In this document: positions 47,993-58,044 of the stretch, one piece after another | Layout of the letters: each line of letters begins with the position of its first letter | Numbering within the stretch: the stretch's first letter is position 1 | Assembly: GCA_964483625.1 (NCBI GenBank) | Contig: CAZABB010000006.1 | Span: 1 to 64,000 of the forward strand | Direction of reading: 5' to 3' | Length of the DNA stretch: 64,000 bases | Source: JAFGQU01 sp964483625 | GTDB taxonomy: Bacteria; Omnitrophota; Gorgyraeia; Duberdicusellales; 4484-171 | Position numbers and translations under genes: made by a program | Notes under the pieces: generated by a model | Seen by the model: only the letters and a program-made list of their open reading frames with translations | The model's database searches: none | Told to the model about the DNA's origin: nothing

Positions 47993-49936
47993 ATGAAAAA
48001 ATATTCGTTAGATTCATTCCAGACTCCCCATACGGTCGAATTCGACGGCAATCTGAATGAACAACAACGCAAAGTCGTCCGGGAAGCTGACGGTCCGGCT
48101 CTGGTTTTAGCCGGCGCCGGCAGTGGCAAAACCCGGGTGCTTATCTACCGTCTGGCACATCTTCTGGAAACAGGCATCCCGCCCCAAGAAATCCTTCTGG
48201 TCACCTTCACCAACAAAGCCGCGGCCGAGATGTCGCACCGGGCCGAAAGCCTCCTGAAACGAACATTGAATGATTTGTGGTCGGGGACATTCCACCATAT
48301 CGGCAACGTGATTTTACGGAAAGAGGCCGCGGTCTTAGGCTATACCTCCAATTTTACGATTATCGACCGGGAAGATTCGCTCGATTTTTTCGACGACTGC
48401 ATCGAAGAACTCGGGCTGGACAAACGGGACAAACTATTTCCCAAGAAAAATGTCATAAGCAATATCTGGTCGCTTTCGGTCAGCTCCCTGAAAGAATCCG
48501 AAGAAGTCATAAGTTCTTGTTATCCCCATCTGGAAGAATTCATCCCGGCGATAAAAAAAGTCATCCATCTCTACGGCAAGAAAAAGAAAGAAGCCAATGT
48601 TATGGATTTCTCCGATTTGCTGTCGAGGTGGCTCCAGCTTATGCAGAATGAATCCCTGGCCGAAAAGTACAGCCGCCTGTTCCGCTATATCCTCGTCGAC
48701 GAGTATCAGGATACCAACCGTATTCAGTTCGAACTCCTCCAGAAAATATCTTCTTTCCACAACAACATTCTCGTTGTCGGCGATGACGCCCAGTCCATCT
48801 ACTCATTCCGCGCCGCCGATATCAATAATATCCTTGATTTTCCCAAGACCTTCCCCGGCGCACGGATATTCAAACTGGAAACCAACTACCGTTCCTCACC
48901 CCAGATCCTTTACCTGGCAAACCAGATCATCAAACATAACATAAACCAGTTCCCCAAAGAATTAAAGGCGGTAAAGAAAGGGGGTGAAATCCCGGTAATC
49001 GTAAAAACCAAAGATGTCTACGGTCAGGCCCGTTTCGTCGCCCAGAGAGTCCTTGACCTCATCCGCGAGGGAATGACGCTGAAAAATATCGCCGTTCTAT
49101 TCCGTTCCCGGTTTCAAGCGCTGGAGCTGGAAATGGAACTACTGAAACGGAATATCCCCTACATCGTACGGGGCGGAATGAGATTTTTCGAACAATCGCA
49201 CATTAAAGACGTCCTTTCTTACCTGCGTTACCAGATGAACACCCGCGATGAAATTTCATTTAAACGCGCCGTCTGCCTGCATCGGGCCATCGGCCGGGGG
49301 TACGCTGCGAAAATATACCATAAATTGAACCAGGAGGGGAAGAATTTCGCTGCGGTTACAAAAGAACTGCCGAAACGGCAGCGGGAAGGCTTCAAAGAAT
49401 TCACCCGACTCATCAGTCAGATCGACAAGAACTCATCAGCCGAGCAAGCGGTACGCACGATCATGAAATCCTACCAGGATCATTGCTATCTTTCTTTCGA
49501 TAACCCCCAAGACCGTATTCAGGATCTTGAAGAACTGGCAAAAATGGCTCACAGTTACGCGGGCGTAAAAGATTTCCTTCTCGATTTAGGCTCATATGAG
49601 GAATTTAAAGGGGAAACGGTAGTGTCGCCGAGAGACTCAAATGAACTTCTCGTCCTTTCAACCATACATCAGGCAAAAGGTCTTGAGTGGAACGTTGTAT
49701 TTTTTATCGGGTTCTGTGACTATGAATTCCCTCACCCGAAATCGCTGGGGACACCGGAATCCATCGAGGAGGAACGCCGCCTGTTTTATGTGACGGTAAC
49801 GCGGGCAAAAGACGAATTATATATTGTGTACCCGGAAACAAAATATACCTACCGCAACGGTTTGATCATTACCCGTGCTTCTCAATTTTACTGGGAGTTG
49901 CCGGGCTCAGCATTTGAAGAATGGGAAGCAATATAA
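47993..49936 (+). CDS. UvrD/PcrA-type ATP-dependent helicase
   Basis: A 647-residue SF1 helicase: motif I LAGAGSGKTRVL, Ia TFTNKAAAEM, II VDEYQDTN, III VVGDDAQSIYSFRAAD, IV LETNYRSS, V TIHQAKGLEW and VI YVTVTRAKDELY. It unwinds DNA in repair or replication restart, with the closest layout to PcrA/UvrD/Rep. It is divergent from comM with a 240-base gap, in which I see no clear promoter or other feature. Confidence 0.93.
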   Translation: MKKYSLDSFQTPHTVEFDGNLNEQQRKVVREADGPALVLAGAGSGKTRVLIYRLAHLLETGIPPQEILLVTFTNKAAAEMSHRAESLLKRTLNDLWSGTFHHIGNVILRKEAAVLGYTSNFTIIDREDSLDFFDDCIEELGLDKRDKLFPKKNVISNIWSLSVSSLKESEEVISSCYPHLEEFIPAIKKVIHLYGKKKKEANVMDFSDLLSRWLQLMQNESLAEKYSRLFRYILVDEYQDTNRIQFELLQKISSFHNNILVVGDDAQSIYSFRAADINNILDFPKTFPGARIFKLETNYRSSPQILYLANQIIKHNINQFPKELKAVKKGGEIPVIVKTKDVYGQARFVAQRVLDLIREGMTLKNIAVLFRSRFQALELEMELLKRNIPYIVRGGMRFFEQSHIKDVLSYLRYQMNTRDEISFKRAVCLHRAIGRGYAAKIYHKLNQEGKNFAAVTKELPKRQREGFKEFTRLISQIDKNSSAEQAVRTIMKSYQDHCYLSFDNPQDRIQDLEELAKMAHSYAGVKDFLLDLGSYEEFKGETVVSPRDSNELLVLSTIHQAKGLEWNVVFFIGFCDYEFPHPKSLGTPESIEEERRLFYVTVTRAKDELYIVYPETKYTYRNGLIITRASQFYWELPGSAFEEWEAI

Positions 49937-50017
49937 AATATCAAAAATCAAAAACAGGTTTTTTCTTTCTTATTTTTTATGTTTGATATGTATTTTTAAT
50001 ATTTGTTATTTGCTTTT

Positions 50018-50578
50018 TTATTTTTTTGAGGAAATAAGGCTTAACGCTTCTTCTCTGGTCTTCTGATTGGAACGGAAGATCCCGCGAACCACACTGGTCA
50101 CGGTCGTTGCCCCCGGTTTTTTCACCCCCCGCATCGTCATACAGAGATGTTCGGCTTCGATCACCACCATGACGCCTTTGGGTTTGAGTTTTTTCATGAT
50201 CACATCGGCGACCGAAGTCGTAAGGCGCTCCTGAACCTGGAGTCGCCGGGCCAGACAATCCACAACCCGGGCAATCTTACTCAAACCCGTAATGCGATTC
50301 TGAGGGATATAGGCGACATGCGCGGTTCCGATAAACGGAAGCAGATGGTGTTCGCAGAGTGAATACAGCGGAATACCCTTGATCAGGATAATCTCATCGT
50401 GCTTCTGCTCCAGGAAAATATCCAGTTCATCGGCCGGATCTTTATGTTCCCCCGAAAGTATTTCTTCATACATGTCGGCGACTCGACGGGGTGTGGTCGC
50501 GATATCTTTACGCTTAAGATCGGCACCGATGCCTTCTAAAATGATTTTCGCCCCTTGACCTATTTTTTTCTTATCCAT
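50018..50578 (-). CDS. folE: GTP cyclohydrolase I
   Basis: A 186-residue enzyme with TPRRVADMYEEIL, the zinc ligands in YSLCEHHLLPF, GLSKIARVVD and EAEHLCMTMRGVKKPG. It converts GTP to dihydroneopterin triphosphate, the first step of folate. This fits folC two genes upstream. The gap before it contains low-complexity CAAAAATCAAAA DNA (about 49940-50030). Confidence 0.95.
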   Translation of the reverse strand: MDKKKIGQGAKIILEGIGADLKRKDIATTPRRVADMYEEILSGEHKDPADELDIFLEQKHDEIILIKGIPLYSLCEHHLLPFIGTAHVAYIPQNRITGLSKIARVVDCLARRLQVQERLTTSVADVIMKKLKPKGVMVVIEAEHLCMTMRGVKKPGATTVTSVVRGIFRSNQKTREEALSLISSKK

Positions 50579-50595
50579 AATGTTTCATCCTTCCT

Positions 50596-50722
50596 TTTAT
50601 GCGCAGATGACCACAGAACAACCCTGCGAGCCCGGCGGATGATCGCTGATTTTTATCTGCGATGATCCCTGCCTGCCGGCAGGCAGATACGTCTCCTCAT
50701 CTGCGATCCTCTGTGTCTCACC
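50596..50722. repeat. Dispersed intergenic repeat, family A
   Basis: GCAGATGACCACAGA, ATCTGCGATGATC and TCATCTGCGATCCTCTGTG units flank the palindrome CCTGCCTGCCGGCAGGCAG. Related to 1912-1998 and 61650-61730. Confidence 0.75.
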
Positions 50723-52168
50723 CTACTTCCCGATACAGAACCGGGTGAATATTTTATCCATTACCTCATCGTGCAATGTTTTACCCGTAAGCACATTCAT
50801 TTTCGCGAATAATTCCCGCAAAGAGAAATGAATGAAATCAAGCGAATGTCCGGCCCGATGGAATTGAAGAGCCTTCTCCACTTCCCGTTCCATCTGAACG
50901 AGAAGTTCCTTCTGCCATTGAGCCAAAAAGAGAACATCCTGATTTTTCGCGGTCCGGCCGGATGAAACCGCAGCCACAACAGCTTTCTCCAACGCGGCCA
51001 TCCCTTTGTTTTTCAGAGCACTCATCTTGACCCGGCGCGCTTTCATTCGGTTTAACCGGTCACTCTTGAGCCGTTGCGGTAAATCGATTTTATTGAAAAT
51101 GAGAATAACGTTCTTGTCCTGAACGGCATCCAGCAAAAACCGGTCATGAGGGCCAAGCGGTTTTGAAGAATCAAGAACGATCAGGACAAGATCGGCTTCT
51201 TTGATCTTCCTCTGCGATTTCTCAATCGCCTTTTTGTCAATCAGATCCCTGGGTTCAAGGATGCCGGCGGTATCATGCATTTTAAGCGCCACACCGCGAA
51301 TATATATCTCTTCCTGAATAACATCCCGAGTCGTTCCGGGAGTACGGGTTACAATAACCCGTTCCTGACGTAAGATGCGGTTGAACAGAGTCGACTTACC
51401 GACATTCGCTTTGCCGCAAATAACACAATGTATATCCCCGCGGGCCAGATCACCCCGCCGGGCGTCTTCAAGAAAAATCTTAACCGTACGCCTTATGCTC
51501 TCCAGATGATTCCTGATCTCATCATCCGAAACGGCCGTTTCTTCTTCGTCTTCGGGGAACTGGAGGGAGGCTTCAACACGCATAACGAATTCGCTTATCT
51601 CATCAGACAGACGGCTGATTTTACGTGAATACTCACCGCGCAGCTGAGCCGCCGCCTGAGCCAGTGCCGATTCATTTTTTGCCTCAACAATATCAACAAT
51701 ACTTTGCGCCTGAAGCAGATCAATTCTACCTGAGATAAACGCCCGGTAGGTAAATTCGCCCGGCAATGCCAGCCGTACCCCGCGCTGGCAGAGCAGTTCC
51801 ACGATTTTATTCACCGCCAGTGCGCCGCCGTGAGAAGAAATCTCTACCACATCCTGACGGGTATAGCTTTGGGGCTTGCGCATCATAGTAACCAGCACCT
51901 CATCTACCACCTTCGCTTTTTTCCCCATCTTTGCTTTTTGATTTTTGATTTTTGATTTATCTACGATCCATCCGTAATGAACCGAAAATCCCCGCGCCCG
52001 GCGAATATCTTTCTTTTTTGCCGGCAAGAACAATGCCGCCACCTGAGAGATCGCGTCCGGACCGGACACTTTAATAACTCCCAGGGCCGCTTTTCCGGCA
52101 GAAGTCGCCACGGCGCAGATCGTATCGTTATGATTATACCGGCTTATACCGGATACCGGTTCAGACAT
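50723..52168 (-). CDS. mnmE: tRNA modification GTPase MnmE
   Basis: About 481 residues from MSEPVSGISRYN. N-terminal folate-binding domain (YGWIV, SSHGGALAVNKI), helical domain, G domain with GKANVGKSTLFN, DTAGI and NKIDL, and the C-terminal CIGK motif. With MnmG it installs the aminomethyl group on U34 of tRNA. Near residues 68-82 the sequence SKIKNQKAKMGKKAK looks like an insertion encoded by TTTTTGATTTTTGATTT repeat DNA (about 51925-51965). The start at 52168 overlaps folC. Confidence 0.94.
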   Translation of the reverse strand: MSEPVSGISRYNHNDTICAVATSAGKAALGVIKVSGPDAISQVAALFLPAKKKDIRRARGFSVHYGWIVDKSKIKNQKAKMGKKAKVVDEVLVTMMRKPQSYTRQDVVEISSHGGALAVNKIVELLCQRGVRLALPGEFTYRAFISGRIDLLQAQSIVDIVEAKNESALAQAAAQLRGEYSRKISRLSDEISEFVMRVEASLQFPEDEEETAVSDDEIRNHLESIRRTVKIFLEDARRGDLARGDIHCVICGKANVGKSTLFNRILRQERVIVTRTPGTTRDVIQEEIYIRGVALKMHDTAGILEPRDLIDKKAIEKSQRKIKEADLVLIVLDSSKPLGPHDRFLLDAVQDKNVILIFNKIDLPQRLKSDRLNRMKARRVKMSALKNKGMAALEKAVVAAVSSGRTAKNQDVLFLAQWQKELLVQMEREVEKALQFHRAGHSLDFIHFSLRELFAKMNVLTGKTLHDEVMDKIFTRFCIGK

Positions 52169-53531
52169 ATGTTCTCGGCCTTCGTATCGCCCGTTTGGCA
52201 TCGGCAACCAGGAAAAGTGATCCGGCCACTACGATCATCGTTCCTTTCTTTCTACGGATCAAATCCCGCGCCAGGTCCAATGCCTGCCGGGAATCCCGGG
52301 CATAATGAGCCTTTTGTATTTTCGCTTTTCTCATAATTTCTTCCGGCGGCATACTGCGGGGATTCTGGAAGCGGGTCAAAATGATTTCTGCATAAGGTAT
52401 CTTATGAATCATCCAGGCAACATCCTTATCCGAAGAAGCTCCGAAAATAAAAACGATTTTTTCACCCCCGTAATAATCACATAGATTCTTTGCCAGCACT
52501 CCGAAGGCGGCCGGATTATGAGCAACATCAAGAACAACCGGCGGATTGGTTCCGGCCAGCTCAAACCGGCCGGAGATAAACGCAGCCTTCATCCCGACAC
52601 GAAATCCCTCGGACCCGTTGAGGACTCCCTCATCGTTCAGAACTCCCATCGCCGCAAGAGCTAGAGAAGCGTTCGTGATTTGACAAACTCCTTTCATCCC
52701 GATCTTTAGGCCCCGCAGGTGCTCGTCCTGCCGAGAAAAGTCAAACCGGGACTCCTCACTTCCCAGGATAACATTTTCAAAATCAAAATCGGTTCCCAGA
52801 AGAAAGACTTTCGATCGATTTCGTCGGCCGGCACGTTTGATTTCCCGTAAGACACCGGGGCGCTGATGGGAACTTACGACAGGAACATTCGGCTTGATAA
52901 TCCCCGCTTTCTCGCGGGCAATCTCCGGAAGAGTTCCGCCCAGAACCTGCGTATGATCATAGTCGATCGAGGTTAAAATCGAGATGAGCGGTGTTACCAC
53001 ATTGGTCGCATCAAGCCTTCCGCCCAATCCGGTTTCCAGAACGACAAAGTCGGGTTTTTTCTTCAGAAAATAACGCAATGCCAGGGCGGTATAGATTTCA
53101 AAAAACGTCGGAGTATCGTGCCCTCCGGCGCTTCTTATATTCTCCAGAACCGGTTTGAATTCAGCGATAATCGCGATAACCTCCGGGCGGGAGATCGAAC
53201 TTACATGGATTCCTCCTGTTTTGCCTATCGCCTTCTGTTTGCACCGACGGTAAAGGGCAATCCGTTCGGTCAGATCAAAAAAATGAGGCGACGTATAGAG
53301 TCCTACGCGATACCCCGATGCGGCAAGCATTGAAACGCAGAAGGTCGCCGTCGAACCTTTTCCTTTGGTCCCCGCGATATGGATGTATTTCAGTCGAGAG
53401 TACTCGATGCCCAATCGCTTAAGCAGCAGACGCATTCTATCCAGCTTCATCGCCCGGGCGTAAGAATCTGGCGGCTTCTTCTCGTAATTGATAAACGAAT
53501 CCAGATACGCGACTGTTTCCTTATAGTTCAT
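52161..53531 (-). CDS. folC: Folylpolyglutamate/dihydrofolate synthase
   Basis: About 456 residues from MNYKETVAYLDSFINYEKKP; GGAG eight bases upstream supports the ATG at 53531. P-loop HIAGTKGKGSTA, omega-type LYTSPHF, ETGLGGRLDATN, SIDYDHTQVLG and DVAHNPAAF are the Mur-ligase family motifs of FolC. It adds glutamates to folates. It is operonic with mnmE (8-base overlap). Confidence 0.95.
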   Translation of the reverse strand: MNYKETVAYLDSFINYEKKPPDSYARAMKLDRMRLLLKRLGIEYSRLKYIHIAGTKGKGSTATFCVSMLAASGYRVGLYTSPHFFDLTERIALYRRCKQKAIGKTGGIHVSSISRPEVIAIIAEFKPVLENIRSAGGHDTPTFFEIYTALALRYFLKKKPDFVVLETGLGGRLDATNVVTPLISILTSIDYDHTQVLGGTLPEIAREKAGIIKPNVPVVSSHQRPGVLREIKRAGRRNRSKVFLLGTDFDFENVILGSEESRFDFSRQDEHLRGLKIGMKGVCQITNASLALAAMGVLNDEGVLNGSEGFRVGMKAAFISGRFELAGTNPPVVLDVAHNPAAFGVLAKNLCDYYGGEKIVFIFGASSDKDVAWMIHKIPYAEIILTRFQNPRSMPPEEIMRKAKIQKAHYARDSRQALDLARDLIRRKKGTMIVVAGSLFLVADAKRAIRRPRTYV

Positions 53532-53591
53532 GCATCGCTCCATGGTTCTACCGTGCTATCTCGGAACATTTTCGATCATCTGCGTGACGGA

Positions 53592-55106
53592 TCAGTGGCG
53601 GAAGTGACGGATACCCGTAAACACCATCGAAAGTTTGAGTTTATTACATAATTCGATTATCGACTGATCTTTAATCGACCCCCCCGGCTGAATAATCGCT
53701 TTGATTCCGTATCTCTTTATCAACTTTACCGAATCGGGCTTAGGAAAGAATCCGTCCGATGCCAATACGGCACCTTTAACGGGTTTAGAGGCGTTGGCGA
53801 TGGCGATTTTTACCGATCCCACCCGGGAAGGCTGTCCGCCGCCGATGCCCAGCGTCGCCCCACCTTTGGCAACAACAATGGCGTTGGACTTGACGAACTT
53901 AACCACCCGCCAGGCGAACAGCAGATCGGTCATTTCCCGCTGGGTAGGCTTTCTTTTTGTAACCACTTTCATCTGGTTTTTCTCCAGGATCGCCGTATTG
54001 TTATCCTGAATCAAGTATCCGAAAATCGTGCGTTTGATATCTTTATTATTGGCAACCTTAGAAAAATTCATCTCAAGAACACGCAGATTTTTCTTGGCTG
54101 AAAAGAGCTTCAAGGCTTCCTTGGAATAAGACGGGGCGATAATACATTCTTTGAAATCACTCTTTAATATTTTCTGCGCCGTTTTCCCGTCAATCTTGCG
54201 GTTTACCCCCACAATCCCTCCGAAACTCGAAATCGGATCGCACTTATACGCGCTCTCATACGCGCGATTGAGTTTTTTATTGCAGGCGACACCGCAGGGA
54301 GAAGAATGCTTCAAGACGGCAACCGCCGGTTCGTTGAAACTTTTCACGATAGCGAAAGCCGTATCCAGATCGCACAGATTGTTAAAGGAAAGCGGTTTTC
54401 CCTGTATCTGGGTATACTCGACACCTTCTGTCCCCGAAAGTCTATACAACCCGGCTTTCTGATGAGGGTTTTCTCCGTAACGCAAAGAAGCGGATTTCTC
54501 CATGTCCCACACCAGCATATCCTGTTTTTTCAAAAAACTGAAAATCGCCGCATCATATTCTTTGGTCAACCGGAATATCTCACAGGCAAAATCACGGGAA
54601 GTCGCCTCATTTAGCATCCCTTTCTGGTTTTCCAATTCATCGATGATTCTGCGATACTGGGAAGGCGAAGAGACCGGAATGGTATTTTTGAAATTCTTCG
54701 CGGCCGCCCGCAACATCGCCGGGCCGCCGATATCGACATACTCCATCATCTGATCAAAGGTAAGCTTCTCTTTCAGCATCCGCCGGAACGGATAGAAATT
54801 CACGATAACCATATCGATCGAGTCGATTTCGAGATTCCTCATTTCCTCCATATGCAAAGGATTCCGTTTATTAGCCAGAATCCCGCCGAAAATCTTAGGA
54901 TGAAGGGTCTTCACCCGTCCGGAAAGAATTTCCGGGAACTCGGCAAGAGAAGACACCTTTTTGACCGGAACTCCGCCTTTGGTCAATAACGCCGCGGTCT
55001 TTCCCGTAGAGATAATTTCGACATTGAATTTCTTGAGCTTCCGGGCGAACTCAAGAAGCCCTTTTTTATTCCATACACTGATCAACGCTCTTCTTACTTT
55101 AATCAT
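53592..55106 (-). CDS. purH: Bifunctional AICAR transformylase/IMP cyclohydrolase
   Basis: About 504 residues from MIKVRRALISVWNKKGLL, with the MGS-like cyclohydrolase domain (ISTGKTAALL, GRVKTLHPKIFGGIL) and the transformylase domain (LRYGENPHQKAG, KHSSPCGVA, SNAIVVAKGGATLGIGGGQPSR). It makes the last two steps of IMP synthesis. The upstream repeat at 55110-55205 leaves no clear ribosome site. Confidence 0.95.
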   Translation of the reverse strand: MIKVRRALISVWNKKGLLEFARKLKKFNVEIISTGKTAALLTKGGVPVKKVSSLAEFPEILSGRVKTLHPKIFGGILANKRNPLHMEEMRNLEIDSIDMVIVNFYPFRRMLKEKLTFDQMMEYVDIGGPAMLRAAAKNFKNTIPVSSPSQYRRIIDELENQKGMLNEATSRDFACEIFRLTKEYDAAIFSFLKKQDMLVWDMEKSASLRYGENPHQKAGLYRLSGTEGVEYTQIQGKPLSFNNLCDLDTAFAIVKSFNEPAVAVLKHSSPCGVACNKKLNRAYESAYKCDPISSFGGIVGVNRKIDGKTAQKILKSDFKECIIAPSYSKEALKLFSAKKNLRVLEMNFSKVANNKDIKRTIFGYLIQDNNTAILEKNQMKVVTKRKPTQREMTDLLFAWRVVKFVKSNAIVVAKGGATLGIGGGQPSRVGSVKIAIANASKPVKGAVLASDGFFPKPDSVKLIKRYGIKAIIQPGGSIKDQSIIELCNKLKLSMVFTGIRHFRH

Positions 55107-55109
55107 ATA

Positions 55110-55205
55110 CAAATGATTACGGTGATTATCCCGGGATTACGGTGATTAAAAACAAAAATGTTTTTTCATCACTGTAATCATGCTCTTTTAAATCACTGCA
55201 ATCCC
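55110..55205. repeat. Dispersed repeat, family E (GATTACGGTGATT type)
   Basis: Units of GATTACGGTGATTATC, its near copy and AATCACTGCAATC as inverted partners. Similar short units occur at about 12225-12255 and 58020-58045. Confidence 0.6.
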
Positions 55206-55208
55206 TCC

Positions 55209-55904
55209 TTACACATTAAATTTCACCTCAATAATATCTTCCGCCTGGATGAGGTATTCTTTGCCTACCGTCTGGACCAATCCTTTCGCCCGGGCTTCGG
55301 CCATGTTGAAAAACTTATCCAGATCGGCCGCTTTGGTCACATCAGCCTTGATGAACCCGCGAGCCAGGTCACTGTGAATACGCCCCGCCGCCTCAACAAC
55401 TGTCGCCCCTTGTTTCACACTCCAGGCGTGAACTTCTTTTTTCCCGGCGGTAAAAAATAAAAAGACCTGCGCTTTTTTCAGTAGATCGGCGATAAGTTTA
55501 TCCCGATCCTCTCCTCTCTCAACAGCCAGAGACGGCTTATAGGTGCCAAAAGAAAGATTCTTTAACAAGCCATGCTCTTCTTCTGTGAATTCACCGTGGG
55601 CATCACAGAGAAGCACCTCGCGTTCAAGCAGTCCCTGCGCTTTCTCCAGTATAGACTGTTCCTTTTGCTCCGGGCCGCGTTGGAGGCGTTTTTCTATTTT
55701 TTCCAGATCAAAGAACACATAGTCAAACTGTCGAACTTTGGCGTATATGACCGCGTCGGCTTTCTCGAAATCCTCGCCGATAAATTCGACCGTGTACGGT
55801 GTTGCTTTTTGAGGAGAAAACTTCTCGACGAGCGTATCGAACGTTTGACAATGATATTTATGTTTCCCGGGTTGGACGTCCAAACCAAAGCTGGCAATCT
55901 TCAT
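55209..55904 (-). CDS. YchF C-terminal (DUF933/TGS)-like protein
   Basis: A 231-residue protein without a GTPase domain. The C-terminal 85 residues (HAWSVKQGATVVEAAGRIHS, DLARGFIKADV, YLIQAEDIIEVKFNV) match the TGS-like DUF933 domain that ends YchF/OLA1. The N-terminal part (1-140) has a helical region like the YchF coiled coil. It overlaps the EF-G-like gene (ATGA), so its role may be ribosome-related. A split or reduced YchF is possible. Confidence 0.7.
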   Translation of the reverse strand: MKIASFGLDVQPGKHKYHCQTFDTLVEKFSPQKATPYTVEFIGEDFEKADAVIYAKVRQFDYVFFDLEKIEKRLQRGPEQKEQSILEKAQGLLEREVLLCDAHGEFTEEEHGLLKNLSFGTYKPSLAVERGEDRDKLIADLLKKAQVFLFFTAGKKEVHAWSVKQGATVVEAAGRIHSDLARGFIKADVTKAADLDKFFNMAEARAKGLVQTVGKEYLIQAEDIIEVKFNV

Positions 55905-57904
55905 CCGTCTTCTTTTTTGGCATCTTTGGCTTGTTGAATAATCGCCTGGGCAATACGCTGCGGGACAACGTCATAATGAGAAAATTGCATGGTATAACTG
56001 CCGCGGCCGCCGGTAACCGAACGTAAATCGGAAGCGTACTTAAACATTTCCGCCAGGGGAATCTTTGCCTTCACAATTTCGTTTTTCCCTCGCATCTCCA
56101 TCCCCATGACCCGGCCCCGGCGGGAATTGATATCTCCGGTAATCTGCCCCATGAATTCTTCCGGAACGACGATCTCCACGTTCATGATCGGCTCGATAAG
56201 AACCGTTTCACTCTGCTCCATCGCTTTTTTTAAAGCCATCGACCCGGCAATTTGAAAAGACATATCGGATGAATCTACGGGGTGGTATGATCCATCAAAA
56301 AGCGTTACCCGGATATCGGATACCGGGAATCCGGCAAGAATCCCCGCCTGCATTGCTTTCTTAATTCCTTTTTCCACCGAAGGAATAAAGTTGCGCGGAA
56401 TTGCGCCGCCGACGATTTTATCGACAAATTCAAAATTCTTGCCTCTTTCCAGCGGCTCAACCTCGATAGAAACGTCCCCGTACTGGCCGTGCCCCCCGGT
56501 CTGCTTTTTATATTTCGACTGGACTTTTACGGGTTTACTCACCGTTTCTCTGTAAGGGACTTTAGGGGTCCCTAAATCGACATTCGCGCCGTATTTGCGT
56601 TTCATCCGCTCAATGATGACGTTTAAATGCAATTCCCCCATCCCGGAGATAATCAGTTCTTTGGTCTGTTCGTCACGGGAAACACAAAAAGTAGGATCTT
56701 CACTGGTCAGACGCGAAAGCGCCGTGGATATTTTTTCCTCATCTTTACGCGATTTTGGTTTGACCGATGCCGAATAGACCGGCGAGGGAAATACCAACTC
56801 GGGAAAGACGAAATTCTTGCCCGCGGTAGCCAGAGTATCCTGTGTATGCGTGTCTTTTAACTTTGCCACCGCAACAATATCTCCCGCGGAAACCTGCTCT
56901 TTCGCGATCTGCTGTTTGCCCTGCAAGGCAAATATCTGGCCGACCTTTTCTTTGGTCTGAGTCGTTACGTTATACATGTCCGAACTGGCCGAGAGGGTAC
57001 CGGAAAATATCCGAAAAATACTCATTTGCCCCACAAAAGGGTCGATCACCGTCTTAAACACTTGAGCGGCAAATTCTCCGCCAGCGTCAGGCTCAACGGT
57101 CATCTCGTTTCCCTCAGACGTTTTTACCGTACGCGGCAGGGCATCGGAAACCGCCGGCATTTCCTTACGGATAAAATCGATTAAAAACTGAACACCGGTC
57201 TCCTCAACCGCCACACCTCCCAATATAGGAAATACTTTTGAATGCACGATTGCTTTACGTAACGCCGGGACAAATTCGGCTTCCTCCAGCGCTCCGGTTT
57301 CAAGGTACTTCTCCAAAAGCGCATCATCACTTTCGGCAACTTTTTCCACGATCTGCCCGTAGGCGTCACTGAAAGCATCTTTCTGTTCGATAACTCCCGC
57401 GACCTTACCCGACTCAACGACGGCAATAGGCACGGCGTCTTTGGTAAGCGTTTCTCGGATCTCTTTTACCAGAGAAGCATAATCGCTTGTCGCTTTATCC
57501 ATTTTATTAATGAAAAACAGACAGGGAAGATTTTCCCGCCGGGCCAGATCCCAGGCTTTCTCGGTACCCACCTCAACGCCGGCCGCGGCATCAACCACAA
57601 TGACCACAAAATCGACGGCACGAACGGCCGCGCAGAGTTCTCCGACAAAGTCAAGATATCCCGGCACGTCGATAAACTGGAAAGAATAGTCCTTTCCTTC
57701 GGCATTCACGACCGAAAGGTTGATCGAGCTCCTCCGGTCCTTCTCATCCTCTTCATGATCGCTGATACTGGTCCCGTCATCGACTTTACCGAACCGGGAA
57801 GATGCGCCTAATTTATACAGGATTGCTTCGATAAGAGAGGTCTTGCCGCTCTGGGCATGCCCACATAACAAGAAGGTAAATTTTTGCGCGAGGTTTGTAC
57901 TCAT
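55901..57904 (-). CDS. EF-G-like translational GTPase
   Basis: A 667-residue protein with GHAQSGKTSLIE, DVPGYLDF and NKMDKATSDY GTPase motifs, domain II and the EF-G-type domain IV/V order (YRETVSKPVKVQSKYKKQTG, HGQYGDVSIEVEP). It differs from canonical EF-G in switch regions and length, so it is an EF-G2/FusA2-like paralogue, perhaps for ribosome release or stress. It has a strong sigma70 promoter. The downstream DUF933-like gene is coupled. Confidence 0.85.
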   Translation of the reverse strand: MSTNLAQKFTFLLCGHAQSGKTSLIEAILYKLGASSRFGKVDDGTSISDHEEDEKDRRSSINLSVVNAEGKDYSFQFIDVPGYLDFVGELCAAVRAVDFVVIVVDAAAGVEVGTEKAWDLARRENLPCLFFINKMDKATSDYASLVKEIRETLTKDAVPIAVVESGKVAGVIEQKDAFSDAYGQIVEKVAESDDALLEKYLETGALEEAEFVPALRKAIVHSKVFPILGGVAVEETGVQFLIDFIRKEMPAVSDALPRTVKTSEGNEMTVEPDAGGEFAAQVFKTVIDPFVGQMSIFRIFSGTLSASSDMYNVTTQTKEKVGQIFALQGKQQIAKEQVSAGDIVAVAKLKDTHTQDTLATAGKNFVFPELVFPSPVYSASVKPKSRKDEEKISTALSRLTSEDPTFCVSRDEQTKELIISGMGELHLNVIIERMKRKYGANVDLGTPKVPYRETVSKPVKVQSKYKKQTGGHGQYGDVSIEVEPLERGKNFEFVDKIVGGAIPRNFIPSVEKGIKKAMQAGILAGFPVSDIRVTLFDGSYHPVDSSDMSFQIAGSMALKKAMEQSETVLIEPIMNVEIVVPEEFMGQITGDINSRRGRVMGMEMRGKNEIVKAKIPLAEMFKYASDLRSVTGGRGSYTMQFSHYDVVPQRIAQAIIQQAKDAKKEDG

Positions 57905-57928
57905 AATCTACATTTGAACGTAATGGTC

Positions 57929-57957
57929 AATTATAGTAAAAATATCGTTCTTCGTCA
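57929..57957 (-). promoter_or_regulatory. Sigma70 promoter of the EF-G-like operon
   Basis: On the minus strand TTGACG (57957-57952), a 17-base spacer, then TATAAT (57934-57929), 25 bases before the start at 57904. It is near consensus and shows the bacterial nature of the flank. Confidence 0.8.
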
Positions 57958-58044
57958 ATGGCGGTTTTATTATTATCCCTAAATTATTACCAATGAATGG
58001 GTTAGATGAAATAATCGAGGGGATTTTACGGGGATTTTACGGTG

